8,077 bases of DNA from Actinomycetota bacterium (GTDB taxonomy: Bacteria; Actinomycetota; AC-67). Positions within the stretch are counted from its first letter, which is position 1. Each line of letters opens with the position of its first letter. Made by a program: the position numbers and the translations under genes. The DNA lies in contig VAYV01000093.1 of the NCBI GenBank assembly GCA_005883175.1, positions 1-8,077 of the forward strand. The letters run 5' to 3'. The notes under the pieces are model-generated. The model ran no database searches. It saw nothing but the letters and a program-made list of their open reading frames with translations, and was not told the origin of the DNA. Below, piece after piece: positions 1-5,473 of this stretch.

Positions 1-8
1 CGCCAGTG

Positions 9-42
9 CAACAAGAAAGCCGGACCGGGATCCGGTTCCGGC
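9..42 (-). terminator. Rho-independent-type terminator of the tRNA-Gly gene
   Basis: Just beyond the tRNA 3' end there is a GC-rich inverted repeat. Positions 19-24 pair with 37-42, and 25-28 pair with 32-35, leaving a one-base bulge at 36 and a three-base loop. In the minus-strand transcript the stem is followed by a U-rich run (TTTCTTGTT, 11-18). This fits an intrinsic terminator. The U-tract is interrupted by C and G, so strength is uncertain. Confidence 0.6.
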
Positions 43-49
43 GCTCTCA

Positions 50-121
<72 letters not shown>

Positions 122-132
122 GTAGGCACCGA

Positions 133-162
133 AGTTTACTCGGGCGCTCGGAAGACCATCAA
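133..162 (-). promoter_or_regulatory. Predicted sigma70-type promoter of tRNA-Gly
   Basis: On the minus strand there is TTGATG (157-162), an 18-nt spacer, then TAAACT (133-138). A start about 7 nt after the -10 would fall roughly five bases before the mature tRNA 5' end at 121, as expected for a tRNA with a short leader. It sits between the dut stop and the tRNA. Called by eye from hexamer match and spacing. Confidence 0.55.
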
Positions 163-174
163 CCAACCTCGAAA

Positions 175-606
175 TTACCGGCCGGTTGAGCCGAAACCAC
201 CTTCGCCGCGCGCGCTCGGCGGCAGCTCCCCCACCTCGCGCAGCGTCGCTTCCTCGACGCGCTGGATGACGAGCTGGGCGATCCGTTCTCCCCTCCGGAG
301 CTCGAACGCCTCGTTTTGATCGAGATTCACGAGCAGCACGCGGATCTCCCCGCGGTAACCGCTGTCGATCAGTCCCGGCGCGTTCACGACCCCGATCCCG
401 TGTTTCGCGGCCAACCCCGATCGCGGCACGACGAACCCGGCGCATCCTTCTGGAATCGCGACGGCGATGCCGGTCGGAACCGACGCGCGCTCCCCCGGCT
501 TCAGCGAGACGTCCTCCGCGGCGTGCAGATCGAGGCCGGCGTCACCCGGATGCGCGCGCGACGGCATCGGAACACCGGCGTCCAACCGCTGAACGAGGAT
601 CTCCAT
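175..606 (-). CDS. dut: Deoxyuridine 5'-triphosphate nucleotidohydrolase (dUTPase)
   Basis: Hydrolyses dUTP to dUMP and pyrophosphate, keeping uracil out of DNA and supplying dUMP for thymidylate synthesis. It is a cytosolic homotrimer in this family. The 143-residue protein shows all five trimeric-dUTPase motifs in order: motif I DAGLDL (22-27), motif II PRSGLAAKHGI (61-71), motif III GLIDSGYRGEIRV (78-90, with the catalytic Asp81), motif IV RRGERIAQLVI (104-114), and the glycine-rich motif V RGEGGFGSTGR (133-143) that closes over the nucleotide. Length is normal for the family. The ATG at 606 gives the expected N-terminus. No Shine-Dalgarno is visible, but a -10-like TATCCT lies 7 nt upstream. 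It follows the DUF1028 gene by 15 bp on the same strand, so co-transcription and a private leaderless promoter are both possible. Confidence 0.96.
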   Translation of the reverse strand: MEILVQRLDAGVPMPSRAHPGDAGLDLHAAEDVSLKPGERASVPTGIAVAIPEGCAGFVVPRSGLAAKHGIGVVNAPGLIDSGYRGEIRVLLVNLDQNEAFELRRGERIAQLVIQRVEEATLREVGELPPSARGEGGFGSTGR

Positions 607-613
607 CCGCGCG

Positions 614-619
614 AGGATA
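614..619 (-). promoter_or_regulatory. Possible -10 element for a leaderless dut transcript
   Basis: TATCCT on the minus strand, followed by 7 nt and the dut ATG, is the spacing seen for leaderless actinobacterial genes. No convincing -35 hexamer is visible. The same hexamer, at 6 nt, precedes the DUF1028 start. Confidence 0.35.
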
Positions 620-621
620 CT

Positions 622-1392
622 TCAGTCGGCTGCGAGCAGCCGCTCGATCAGGGCGGAGTCGTCGGGGAACATGCCGGCAGCCGGCAGCCGGCGCAGGAGC
701 TCTTTCCATCCCTCGTGCCGGGCGAACGACTTCGCGAGCAGTGCGCGCGCCTGCTCCTCTTGCCCGGCGGCGGCGAGAGAGACACCGGCCCAGAAGCTTG
801 CCTCGACGTTGTCGCCGACGCCGGCCTCGGCTTTCGCGTACTCGGCGGCCGCGGTCTCCATGTCCCCCTCCAACGCGGCTTGCTCCGCGCGCTCAACCGC
901 GTCGTACGCCCGGCGCATCACGGTGAGGCCGCCGTCCGCTTCGGCCGCGTCCAGCGCCGCCAGCAACCGCTCTGCCAGATCGCCCGTCGCGCTTTCGTAT
1001 GCCGCGAGCATCGCGTCGGGAACCGTGGGCTTCAGCATCATGTTGGCTTGCACCGAAACGCCGTCGCCTTGCCGGTCGCCGGCCTCCGGGATGCACCGCT
1101 CCCCCGTGTGCGCTGCGACGTGTCCGAGCGCATCTACCATCGCGACCTGGCGGCGTTCGGCTTCCTTATCCGAGAACACGAGCACGCCCAGCGCGCGCCC
1201 AGCGGGGGTTCCGCCGCGCATCATCTCCAACCCCCGAGGCCCGTAGGAGGCCTCGGCGAACGCCTGCGTCGCAACGGCGCCAACGCCTGCTTCCGCCCAC
1301 GGCACAATCGGTCCGACGGAAAAGAAGTGCGACTGCACGGCAACGCCGAACTGCCCCGTCTCCGGATCGCGCGCCACGATCGAGTAGGTCAC
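622..1392 (-). CDS. DUF1028 family protein (Ntn-hydrolase-like) with TPR-like C-terminal tail
   Basis: The N-terminus (TYSIVARDPETGQFGVAVQS, 2-21) and the stretches PWAEAGVGAVATQA (31-44), YGPRGLEMM (50-58), RQVAMVDA (81-88) and AAHTG (93-97) are hallmarks of DUF1028. This family has an Ntn-hydrolase-like fold, and its enzymatic role is not firmly established to my knowledge. Residues 160-238 are Ala/Glu-rich helices resembling a TPR-like pair (around GDMETAAAEYAKAE and SFWAGVSLAAAGQEEQARALL), ending in the usual LLRRLPAAG segment. At 256 residues it is short. The segment that normally joins the two parts, with a GxxRGRQSAA-type motif and a following aspartate-rich stretch, is absent around residue 155 (near position 930), although the frame is intact. 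The start is GTG with no Shine-Dalgarno and a TATCCT 6 nt upstream. Its neighbour dut suggests no obvious shared pathway. Confidence 0.85.
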   Translation of the reverse strand: MTYSIVARDPETGQFGVAVQSHFFSVGPIVPWAEAGVGAVATQAFAEASYGPRGLEMMRGGTPAGRALGVLVFSDKEAERRQVAMVDALGHVAAHTGERCIPEAGDRQGDGVSVQANMMLKPTVPDAMLAAYESATGDLAERLLAALDAAEADGGLTVMRRAYDAVERAEQAALEGDMETAAAEYAKAEAGVGDNVEASFWAGVSLAAAGQEEQARALLAKSFARHEGWKELLRRLPAAGMFPDDSALIERLLAAD

Positions 1393-1398
1393 TCGGCA

Positions 1399-1404
1399 AG
1401 GATA
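1399..1404 (-). promoter_or_regulatory. Possible -10 element for a leaderless DUF1028 transcript
   Basis: TATCCT on the minus strand lies 6 nt before the GTG at 1392, in the 39-bp gap after the upstream small membrane protein gene. No clear -35 is seen. If real, the message would start at or next to the start codon. Confidence 0.35.
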
Positions 1405-1431
1405 TGTGAGGAGCCGAGGCGCGAGGAGCGT

Positions 1432-1674
1432 CTAGCCGCGGCGCGCGCGAGCGGCCCTGATGCGAAGGATCGTCGTGACCACGACCCCGATGTAGATAAT
1501 CACGAGGGCCCACGAGAGTAGAAGGGGAAGGTGGGTCTTGTTAGAGATCCCGATCCCCAGCGACAGCAATCCGGTTCCCGCAAAGAACAGAACCGGGCCG
1601 AGTAGGACGGCGACGACGATCGCGAGCGTCCAGCTGAGCAGCCACTCAGTGCCGGACTCAACATCGTCGGTCAT
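1432..1674 (-). CDS. Small hypothetical membrane protein with two transmembrane helices
   Basis: An 80-residue protein I do not recognise. It has an acidic N-terminal stretch (residues 1-10). Two hydrophobic segments follow, about 12-42 (long, Gly/Leu/Val-rich, perhaps one long helix) and about 48-70, separated by the short polar linker SNKTH. It ends in a strongly basic tail (RIRAARARRG). By the positive-inside rule the tail, and probably the N-terminus, face the cytoplasm. A good promoter ends 9 nt before the ATG, and no Shine-Dalgarno is evident. It lies 117 bp after nrdJ behind a strong hairpin, so it is probably a separate unit and may lead into DUF1028-dut, 39 bp further on. Function unknown. 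Confidence 0.72.
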   Translation of the reverse strand: MTDDVESGTEWLLSWTLAIVVAVLLGPVLFFAGTGLLSLGIGISNKTHLPLLLSWALVIIYIGVVVTTILRIRAARARRG

Positions 1675-1683
1675 GCCGGCTCG

Positions 1684-1712
1684 ATGCTAGATCTACCTGC
1701 CATGCCGGTCAA
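1684..1712 (-). promoter_or_regulatory. Predicted promoter of the small membrane protein gene
   Basis: Minus-strand TTGACC (1707-1712), a 17-nt spacer and TAGCAT (1684-1689) form a near-consensus sigma70-type promoter. Only 9 nt separate the -10 from the ATG at 1674, so the transcript would have almost no leader. Confidence 0.6.
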
Positions 1713-1733
1713 CGGTTCTGGCGCGGAATGGCA

Positions 1734-1769
1734 GCGCCCCCGGCCTCCTTCCCCGAAGACCGAGGGCGC
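1734..1769 (-). terminator. Strong hairpin downstream of nrdJ
   Basis: On the minus strand GCGCCCTCGGTCTTC (15 nt) pairs along its whole length, with a few G-T pairs, with GGAGGCCGGGGGCGC, leaving a 6-nt GGGGAA loop. It begins 22 nt after the nrdJ stop. No U-tract follows, so it may be a U-less actinobacterial-type terminator or a 3'-end-stabilising structure. It lies between the nrdJ stop and the promoter of the next gene. Confidence 0.6.
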
Positions 1770-1791
1770 ATGCTCGCCTAGGTGATTCTTT

Positions 1792-4536
1792 TTACGAGCA
1801 GCCGCTCGTCGACCCGCACGACTCGCACACGTAGCACGAACCGGCCGGTCGCATCTTGTTGCCGCAGTTGTAACAGAGCGGTGCGTCGACCAAACGGATC
1901 GCTTCCGCGTCGTCCGCAACGCTCTTCATTACCGGTGATTCGAGCGGAACAGCAGCCGGCGCCTCAGCCGGAGCCTGGCCGGCTTGCAGGCTCTCCTTGC
2001 GTTCGTCCGTCGTCATGATGCCGAGGCGCGCGCGCTGCTCTTCGTCGAGGTAGTCGATCGCCAGACGACGGAAGAGGTAGTCGACGAGGCTCGTCGCGAA
2101 CCGGATGTCGGGGTCATCGGTCATGCCGGCCGGCTCGAACCGCATGTTCATGAACTTCGAGACGTACGCCTCCAGCGGCACCCCGTACTGCAGGCCAATC
2201 GATACCGCGATCGCCAGCGCGTCCATCACGCCGGACAACGTCGAGCCCTGCTTCGACACCTTGAGGAAGACCTCGCCGATGCCGTCGTCCGGGTACTCGC
2301 CGGCCAGCAGGTACCCCTCGGCGTCGGCGACGCGGAACGACGTCGTGCGGGACGGCCTGCTCTTCGGCAGACGCCGGCGCTGCGGTTGGCCGGTCGCGAT
2401 GACCGCCGGGTCCGGCGCCTTTTCGGCCTTCTTCTTGTCTGCGCTGAGCGGCTGCGCGACCTTGCAGTTGTCGCGGTAGATCGCGAGCGCCTTCAGACCC
2501 AGCCGCCATCCTTCGACCATCAGGTCCTCGACGTCTTCAACCGTGACGTCTTCGGGCATGTTGATCGTCTTTGAGATCGCGCCGGAGATGAACGGCTGCA
2601 CCGCGGCCATCATCTTCACGTGACCCATGTAGTGGATCGGGCTGTCACCCATCGCGCAGTCGAAGACCGGGACGTCCTCGTCGCGGATGTGCGGCGCGCC
2701 CTTCACCGAGTTGTTCTCGGCGATGTAGTCGGTGATCGCGGTGACCTGGTCGTCGCCGTAGCCGAGACGCCGGAGCGCGCGCGGAACGGTCTGGTTGACG
2801 ATCTTCATCGTCCCGCCGCCGACGAGCTTCTTCGTCTTGACGAGCGCGAGGTCGGGCTCAACGCCCGTCGTGTCGCAGTCCATCATCAAGCCGATCGTCC
2901 CGGTCGGCGCCAGCACCGAGGCTTGCGCGTTGCGGTAGCCGAACTTCTCACCGAGCGTGATCGCGTCGTCCCACGCGGACTTCGCGGCTTGGAGCAGCCC
3001 TTCCGGCACCAGCTCGGGGTCGATCTGGTCGGCAGCCGCACGGTGCTTGCGCATCACGTTCAGCATCGGCTCCTTGTTCACCGCATATCCGGCGTGCGGA
3101 CCGACCTGCTCGGAGAACAGCGCCGAGTCGCGATACGCCCAGCCGGTCATCAAAGCGGTGATCGCCGCAGCCCACGCGCGCCCGCCGTCCGAGTCGTACG
3201 GAAGTCCGCGCGCCATGAGCAGCGCGCCGAGGTTCGCGTAGCCGACGCCGAGCTCGCGGAAGTTCTTGGCGTTCTGCTCGATCTTCGGCGTCGGATAGCT
3301 CGAGTTCCCGACGATGATCTCCTGCGCCAAGAACACGACGTCGATCGCGTGGCGGAACGCCTGCAGGTCGAAGTTCATGTCCCCGTCGACGAACTTCATC
3401 AGGTTCAACGACGCGAGGTTGCACGCCGAGTTGTCCAGGTGCATGTACTCCGAGCACGGGTTGCTCGCGTTGATGCGCCCGGTCACAGCGGACGTGTGCC
3501 ACGCGTTGATCGTCGTGTCGTACTGCAGACCCGGGTCTGCGCACTCCCACGCCGCCTGCGCCATCTGACGCATGAGGTCGCGCGCGCGCAGGACCGCGAT
3601 CGGCTCGCCGGTCTTGACCGCCCGGAGCGCCCAGTCTCGGTCCTCGACGTACGCCATCATGAAGTCGTCGGTCACGCGGACGGAGTTGTTCGCGTTCTGG
3701 TACTGGATCGAGTACGAGTCGCGCCCGTTCAGGTCCATGTCGAAGCCGGAGTCCCGCAGCGCGCGCGCCTTGTGCTCCTCGACGGCCTTGCACCAGATGA
3801 AGTCCTCGACGTCGGGGTGGTCGACGTTCAAGACCACCATCTTCGCGGCACGCCGCGTCTTCCCGCCGCTCTTGATCGTCCCCGCCGACGCGTCGGCGCC
3901 GCGCATGAAGCTGACCGGGCCGCTCGCCTCTCCACCGGCAGACAGACGCTCCTTCGATGAACGGATCGTCGACAGGTTGATCCCCGATCCCGAGCCGCCC
4001 TTGAAGATCGTCCCTTCTTCCACGTACCAGTTCAGGATCGAGCTCATCGTGTCGTCGACGGCCAGGATGAAGCACGCCGAGCATTGCGGGTCTTTCTCGG
4101 AGCCCACGTTGAACCAGACCGGCGAGTTGAACGCGGCCTTCTGCGTCACCAGGATGTGCTTCAGCTCGGCGTTGAAGGTGTCGCGCGACTCTTCGCTCGC
4201 GAAGTAGCCGTCCTTCCACCCCCACGTCGTGATCGTGTCGGCGACGCGGTCGATCAGCTGCCGGACGGAGCGCTCGCGCATCGGCGTGTTGAGCGGCCCG
4301 CGGAAATACTTCTGCGCAACGATGTTGGTCGCGTTCTGAGACCACGTGATGGGGAATTCGACGCCGAGCTGCTCGAAGGCGTTCCCGCCCTCCTTGAAGT
4401 TCGGGATAACCGCATCGCGGATCTCCCACTCGACCTGGTCGTACGGGTGCGTCCCCTGCGACGTGAAGAACCGCTTCACCGCCATACCTTGGTGAGCGCC
4501 GTCGCGTTCCGTCATTGCCCGTTCCGTCTTCGACAC
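1792..4536 (-). CDS. nrdJ: Class II (adenosylcobalamin-dependent) ribonucleoside-diphosphate reductase
   Basis: Reduces ribonucleotides to deoxyribonucleotides using a thiyl radical generated from coenzyme B12, with or without oxygen. The 914-residue protein shows the family's key features. The substrate-site triad is in NPCSE (Asn359, radical Cys361, Glu363). Cys372, eleven residues on in DNSACNL, and Cys152 in PQCSACF are the expected redox pair. APTGTIGL (543-550) is the phosphate-binding loop. A C-terminal cysteine-rich arm (Cys888, 891, 901, 904, 907, 913, ending CGSTSGCS) would reload electrons from thioredoxin. It has no N-terminal ATP-cone, as in the Streptomyces NrdJ type, so overall activity control would depend on NrdR-mediated transcription. 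The GTG start at 4536 is chosen for the Shine-Dalgarno GGAGGGAG five bases upstream; the next ATG is at 4515. It is second in the nrdR-nrdJ operon. No riboswitch fits in the short operon leader. Confidence 0.97.
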   Translation of the reverse strand: MSKTERAMTERDGAHQGMAVKRFFTSQGTHPYDQVEWEIRDAVIPNFKEGGNAFEQLGVEFPITWSQNATNIVAQKYFRGPLNTPMRERSVRQLIDRVADTITTWGWKDGYFASEESRDTFNAELKHILVTQKAAFNSPVWFNVGSEKDPQCSACFILAVDDTMSSILNWYVEEGTIFKGGSGSGINLSTIRSSKERLSAGGEASGPVSFMRGADASAGTIKSGGKTRRAAKMVVLNVDHPDVEDFIWCKAVEEHKARALRDSGFDMDLNGRDSYSIQYQNANNSVRVTDDFMMAYVEDRDWALRAVKTGEPIAVLRARDLMRQMAQAAWECADPGLQYDTTINAWHTSAVTGRINASNPCSEYMHLDNSACNLASLNLMKFVDGDMNFDLQAFRHAIDVVFLAQEIIVGNSSYPTPKIEQNAKNFRELGVGYANLGALLMARGLPYDSDGGRAWAAAITALMTGWAYRDSALFSEQVGPHAGYAVNKEPMLNVMRKHRAAADQIDPELVPEGLLQAAKSAWDDAITLGEKFGYRNAQASVLAPTGTIGLMMDCDTTGVEPDLALVKTKKLVGGGTMKIVNQTVPRALRRLGYGDDQVTAITDYIAENNSVKGAPHIRDEDVPVFDCAMGDSPIHYMGHVKMMAAVQPFISGAISKTINMPEDVTVEDVEDLMVEGWRLGLKALAIYRDNCKVAQPLSADKKKAEKAPDPAVIATGQPQRRRLPKSRPSRTTSFRVADAEGYLLAGEYPDDGIGEVFLKVSKQGSTLSGVMDALAIAVSIGLQYGVPLEAYVSKFMNMRFEPAGMTDDPDIRFATSLVDYLFRRLAIDYLDEEQRARLGIMTTDERKESLQAGQAPAEAPAAVPLESPVMKSVADDAEAIRLVDAPLCYNCGNKMRPAGSCYVCESCGSTSGCS

Positions 4537-4541
4537 CGCTA

Positions 4542-4549
4542 CTCCCTCC
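4542..4549 (-). promoter_or_regulatory. Ribosome binding site of nrdJ
   Basis: GGAGGGAG on the minus strand lies 5 nt before the GTG at 4536. This supports the GTG over the internal ATG at 4515, and implies that nrdJ is translated on its own despite being close behind nrdR. Confidence 0.75.
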
Positions 4550-4581
4550 CCGTCTTGCTGCTTCCCCGGCTCCCGACCGTG

Positions 4582-4957
4582 TTACCTCGTTGCTCCCGCC
4601 TTGGGCTCGCAGACGATCCAAGATCGCCAGCCCAACCTCTTGCGTCGACACCTCGGCAACTCCGCTGGCCCTCACGGCCGCTTCGATCTCGTCCGCCACC
4701 CGCTCCACGTCCTCGGGGGCAACCGGGCGGTTCACGCAGGCCTTCGACAACCCGGCGATCACCTTCGCCCGGTCGTACGGCATCCGGCCTCCCGATCGCT
4801 TCACCACCTGCAACCCCGCGTTGTCGACCCGCTCGAACGTGGTGTACCTGCGTCCGCACGCACCGCACTCCCGGCGCCGCCTCACCGCGGCGCCGTCCTC
4901 GGCCTCCCTCGAGTCGATGACCCGGTCGTCGGTGCTCTTGCAGTACGGACAGCGCAT
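4582..4957 (-). CDS. nrdR: Transcriptional repressor NrdR, C-terminus missing or frameshifted
   Basis: NrdR senses ATP/dATP through an ATP-cone and represses ribonucleotide reductase genes. The N-terminal zinc ribbon is intact (MRCPYC with Cys3 and Cys6, then CGAC with Cys31 and Cys34), followed by the usual RRRR and RYTTFERV segments. The ATP-cone starts at about residue 49 (VVKRSGGRMPYDRAKV) and is recognisable to LAILDRLRA (residue 118, position 4604). The family normally continues with a helix carrying AYxRFASVY and about 25-30 further residues. None of the three frames encodes it here. The reading frame has no nearby stop and runs through nrdJ. A neighbouring frame reads EPKAGATR and stops at TAA 4582-4584, 45 bp before nrdJ, and this is my best guess for the native gene end. 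The ATG at 4957 is preferred to the one at 4984 because MRCPYC is the family N-terminus and 4984 lies inside an NrdR box. Confidence 0.85.
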
Positions 4958-4975
4958 GTTCTCAATCCCGTTCGG

Positions 4976-4991
4976 CCCACGCATCTTGTGC
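4976..4991 (-). promoter_or_regulatory. Second, degenerate NrdR box
   Basis: The minus strand reads GCACAAGATGCGTGGG. The left half matches the NrdR-box consensus and repeats nine bases of box 1 (CACAAGATG) in inverted orientation, while the right half is poor. Its centre is 32 bp from that of box 1, about three helical turns, the usual spacing of paired NrdR boxes. It overlaps the alternative ATG at 4984. Confidence 0.55.
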
Positions 4992-5007
4992 GATCGACAC
5001 CACTAAA

Positions 5008-5023
5008 CCACAAGATGTAGTGG
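5008..5023 (-). promoter_or_regulatory. NrdR box 1 of the nrdR-nrdJ operon
   Basis: The minus strand reads CCACTACATCTTGTGG, an almost complete match to the 16-bp NrdR consensus acaCwAtATmTwGtgt. It lies 8 nt downstream of the predicted -10, over the expected transcription start. NrdR bound here would block initiation, giving autoregulated control of nrdR and nrdJ. Confidence 0.88.
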
Positions 5024-5031
5024 GTGAAGAG

Positions 5032-5060
5032 ACACTAGCATACAACATAAGCGGGTTCAA
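5032..5060 (-). promoter_or_regulatory. Predicted promoter of nrdR-nrdJ
   Basis: Minus-strand TTGAAC (5055-5060), a 17-nt spacer and TAGTGT (5032-5037). Transcription would start near 5025, at the edge of NrdR box 1, leaving a leader of about 68 nt before the ATG at 4957. The -35 lies inside the inverted repeat that follows the LysM gene. Confidence 0.65.
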
Positions 5061-5080
5061 GGAACCGGGAAGATCCGCTT
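5049..5080 (-). terminator. Composite inverted repeat at the end of the LysM gene
   Basis: Outer arms AAGCGG (5049-5054) and CCGCTT (5075-5080) enclose an inner hairpin GGTTC (5054-5058) / GAACC (5062-5066). It starts in the stop codon of the LysM gene and is followed on the minus strand by ATGTTGTAT rather than a clean U-tract. It could be a weak terminator. It also covers the -35 of the nrdR promoter, so its role is unclear. Confidence 0.4.
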
Positions 5081-5348
5081 AGGGCGCGGGGAATCGAAGG
5101 GTCTGACCAGGGACGATCGTCGGCGAGGCAAGGTGGTTGGCCTTCAGGAGGCCGTCCACGATCTCGCGCGGATCCTTGGTTGGCACCAGCTTCGAGGCGA
5201 TGCTCCACAGGGTGTCCCCGGGCTGGACGCGATAGACGACCGCGGGGCGAGGATGCGTTTGACCAGCGGAAACGGCATGGGTCCCGATCACGATGGAACC
5301 CGCCGCCAGCGCACTTGCCATCCACAGACTTCTCATGGGCCTTCGCAT
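5079..5348 (-). CDS. Short exported or membrane-anchored LysM protein, likely SOS-induced division suppressor (YneA/DivS/ChiZ-like)
   Basis: An 89-residue protein with basic N-terminal residues (MRRPMR) and a hydrophobic segment at about 7-28 ending AVSA, either a signal peptide or a retained anchor. One LysM peptidoglycan-binding domain spans about 38-86 (YRVQPGDTLWSIA at 39-51, GLLKANHL at 66-73, IVPGQTLRFP at 78-87). It is divergent from lexA, next to nrdR, and has a LexA box in its promoter. The same place is held by Rv2719c/ChiZ in Mycobacterium tuberculosis and divS in Corynebacterium; Bacillus YneA likewise is a small TM-LysM protein divergent from lexA. By analogy it would delay septation during DNA damage. 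That is inference: the LysM domain shows only wall binding, and I see no hydrolase domain. The ATG at 5348 has GGAGG 5 nt upstream. Confidence 0.85.
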   Translation of the reverse strand: MRRPMRSLWMASALAAGSIVIGTHAVSAGQTHPRPAVVYRVQPGDTLWSIASKLVPTKDPREIVDGLLKANHLASPTIVPGQTLRFPAP

Positions 5349-5365
5349 AACATCCTCCGACCTCG

Positions 5366-5395
5366 ACGCTACTCGAACACGTGTTCGCCCGTCAA
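5366..5395 (-). promoter_or_regulatory. LexA-controlled promoter of the LysM gene
   Basis: Minus-strand TTGACG (5390-5395), an 18-nt spacer and TAGCGT (5366-5371). LexA box A fills most of the spacer, so bound LexA would exclude RNA polymerase. Transcription would begin about 10 nt before the ATG, just upstream of the GGAGG ribosome site (5354-5358). Confidence 0.65.
5374..5387. promoter_or_regulatory. LexA (SOS) box A
   Basis: CGAACACGTGTTCG is a perfect 14-bp palindrome matching the Gram-positive/actinobacterial LexA box CGAAC(N4)GTTCG. It lies between the -35 and -10 of the LysM-gene promoter. Confidence 0.93.
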
Positions 5396-5403
5396 GGGGG
5401 AAT

Positions 5404-5417
5404 CGAACAGGTGTTTG
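5404..5417. promoter_or_regulatory. LexA (SOS) box B
   Basis: CGAACAGGTGTTTG has one half-site perfect and one with a single mismatch (GTTTG instead of GTTCG). It overlaps the -35 of the lexA promoter. Centre-to-centre distance to box A is 30 bp. It is probably the weaker autoregulatory site. Confidence 0.82.
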
Positions 5418-5443
5418 ATTCGGCGGCTCGAGGATGCTAGCGT
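5415..5443 (+). promoter_or_regulatory. Predicted lexA promoter
   Basis: TTGATT (5415-5420), a 17-nt spacer and TAGCGT (5438-5443). The -10 hexamer is identical to that of the divergent LysM promoter. The predicted start falls at about 5450, which is itself a GTG in the lexA frame, so a leaderless message is possible. Confidence 0.55.
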
Positions 5444-5473
5444 CCGGCGGTGACAGCGACGGAGGGGGCTCAC

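Noticed and set aside
316..1521. 401-codon plus-strand open frame opposite dut and DUF1028
   Set aside because: It is antisense to two recognised genes, Arg/His-rich, and has no recognisable domain: a GC-rich shadow.
2620..3960. 446-codon plus-strand open frame opposite nrdJ
   Set aside because: The composition (Arg, Val, Asp, His repeats) is that of the antisense of a GC-rich gene; no motif.
2948..4984. Very long minus-strand open frame beginning with NrdR and running through nrdJ in another phase
   Set aside because: After residue 118 of NrdR (position 4604) it is arginine-rich, low-complexity sequence in the wrong frame of a fully conserved nrdJ. Treated as a shadow; only the NrdR part is kept.
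4958..4984. ATG at 4984 as the nrdR start
   Set aside because: The MRGPNGIEN extension is not part of the family, and the codon lies within the second NrdR box; ATG 4957 gives the canonical MRCPYC start.
4981..5031. Possible B12 riboswitch in the nrdRJ leader
   Set aside because: The predicted leader is only about 68 nt and contains NrdR boxes; no B12-box-like element is visible.
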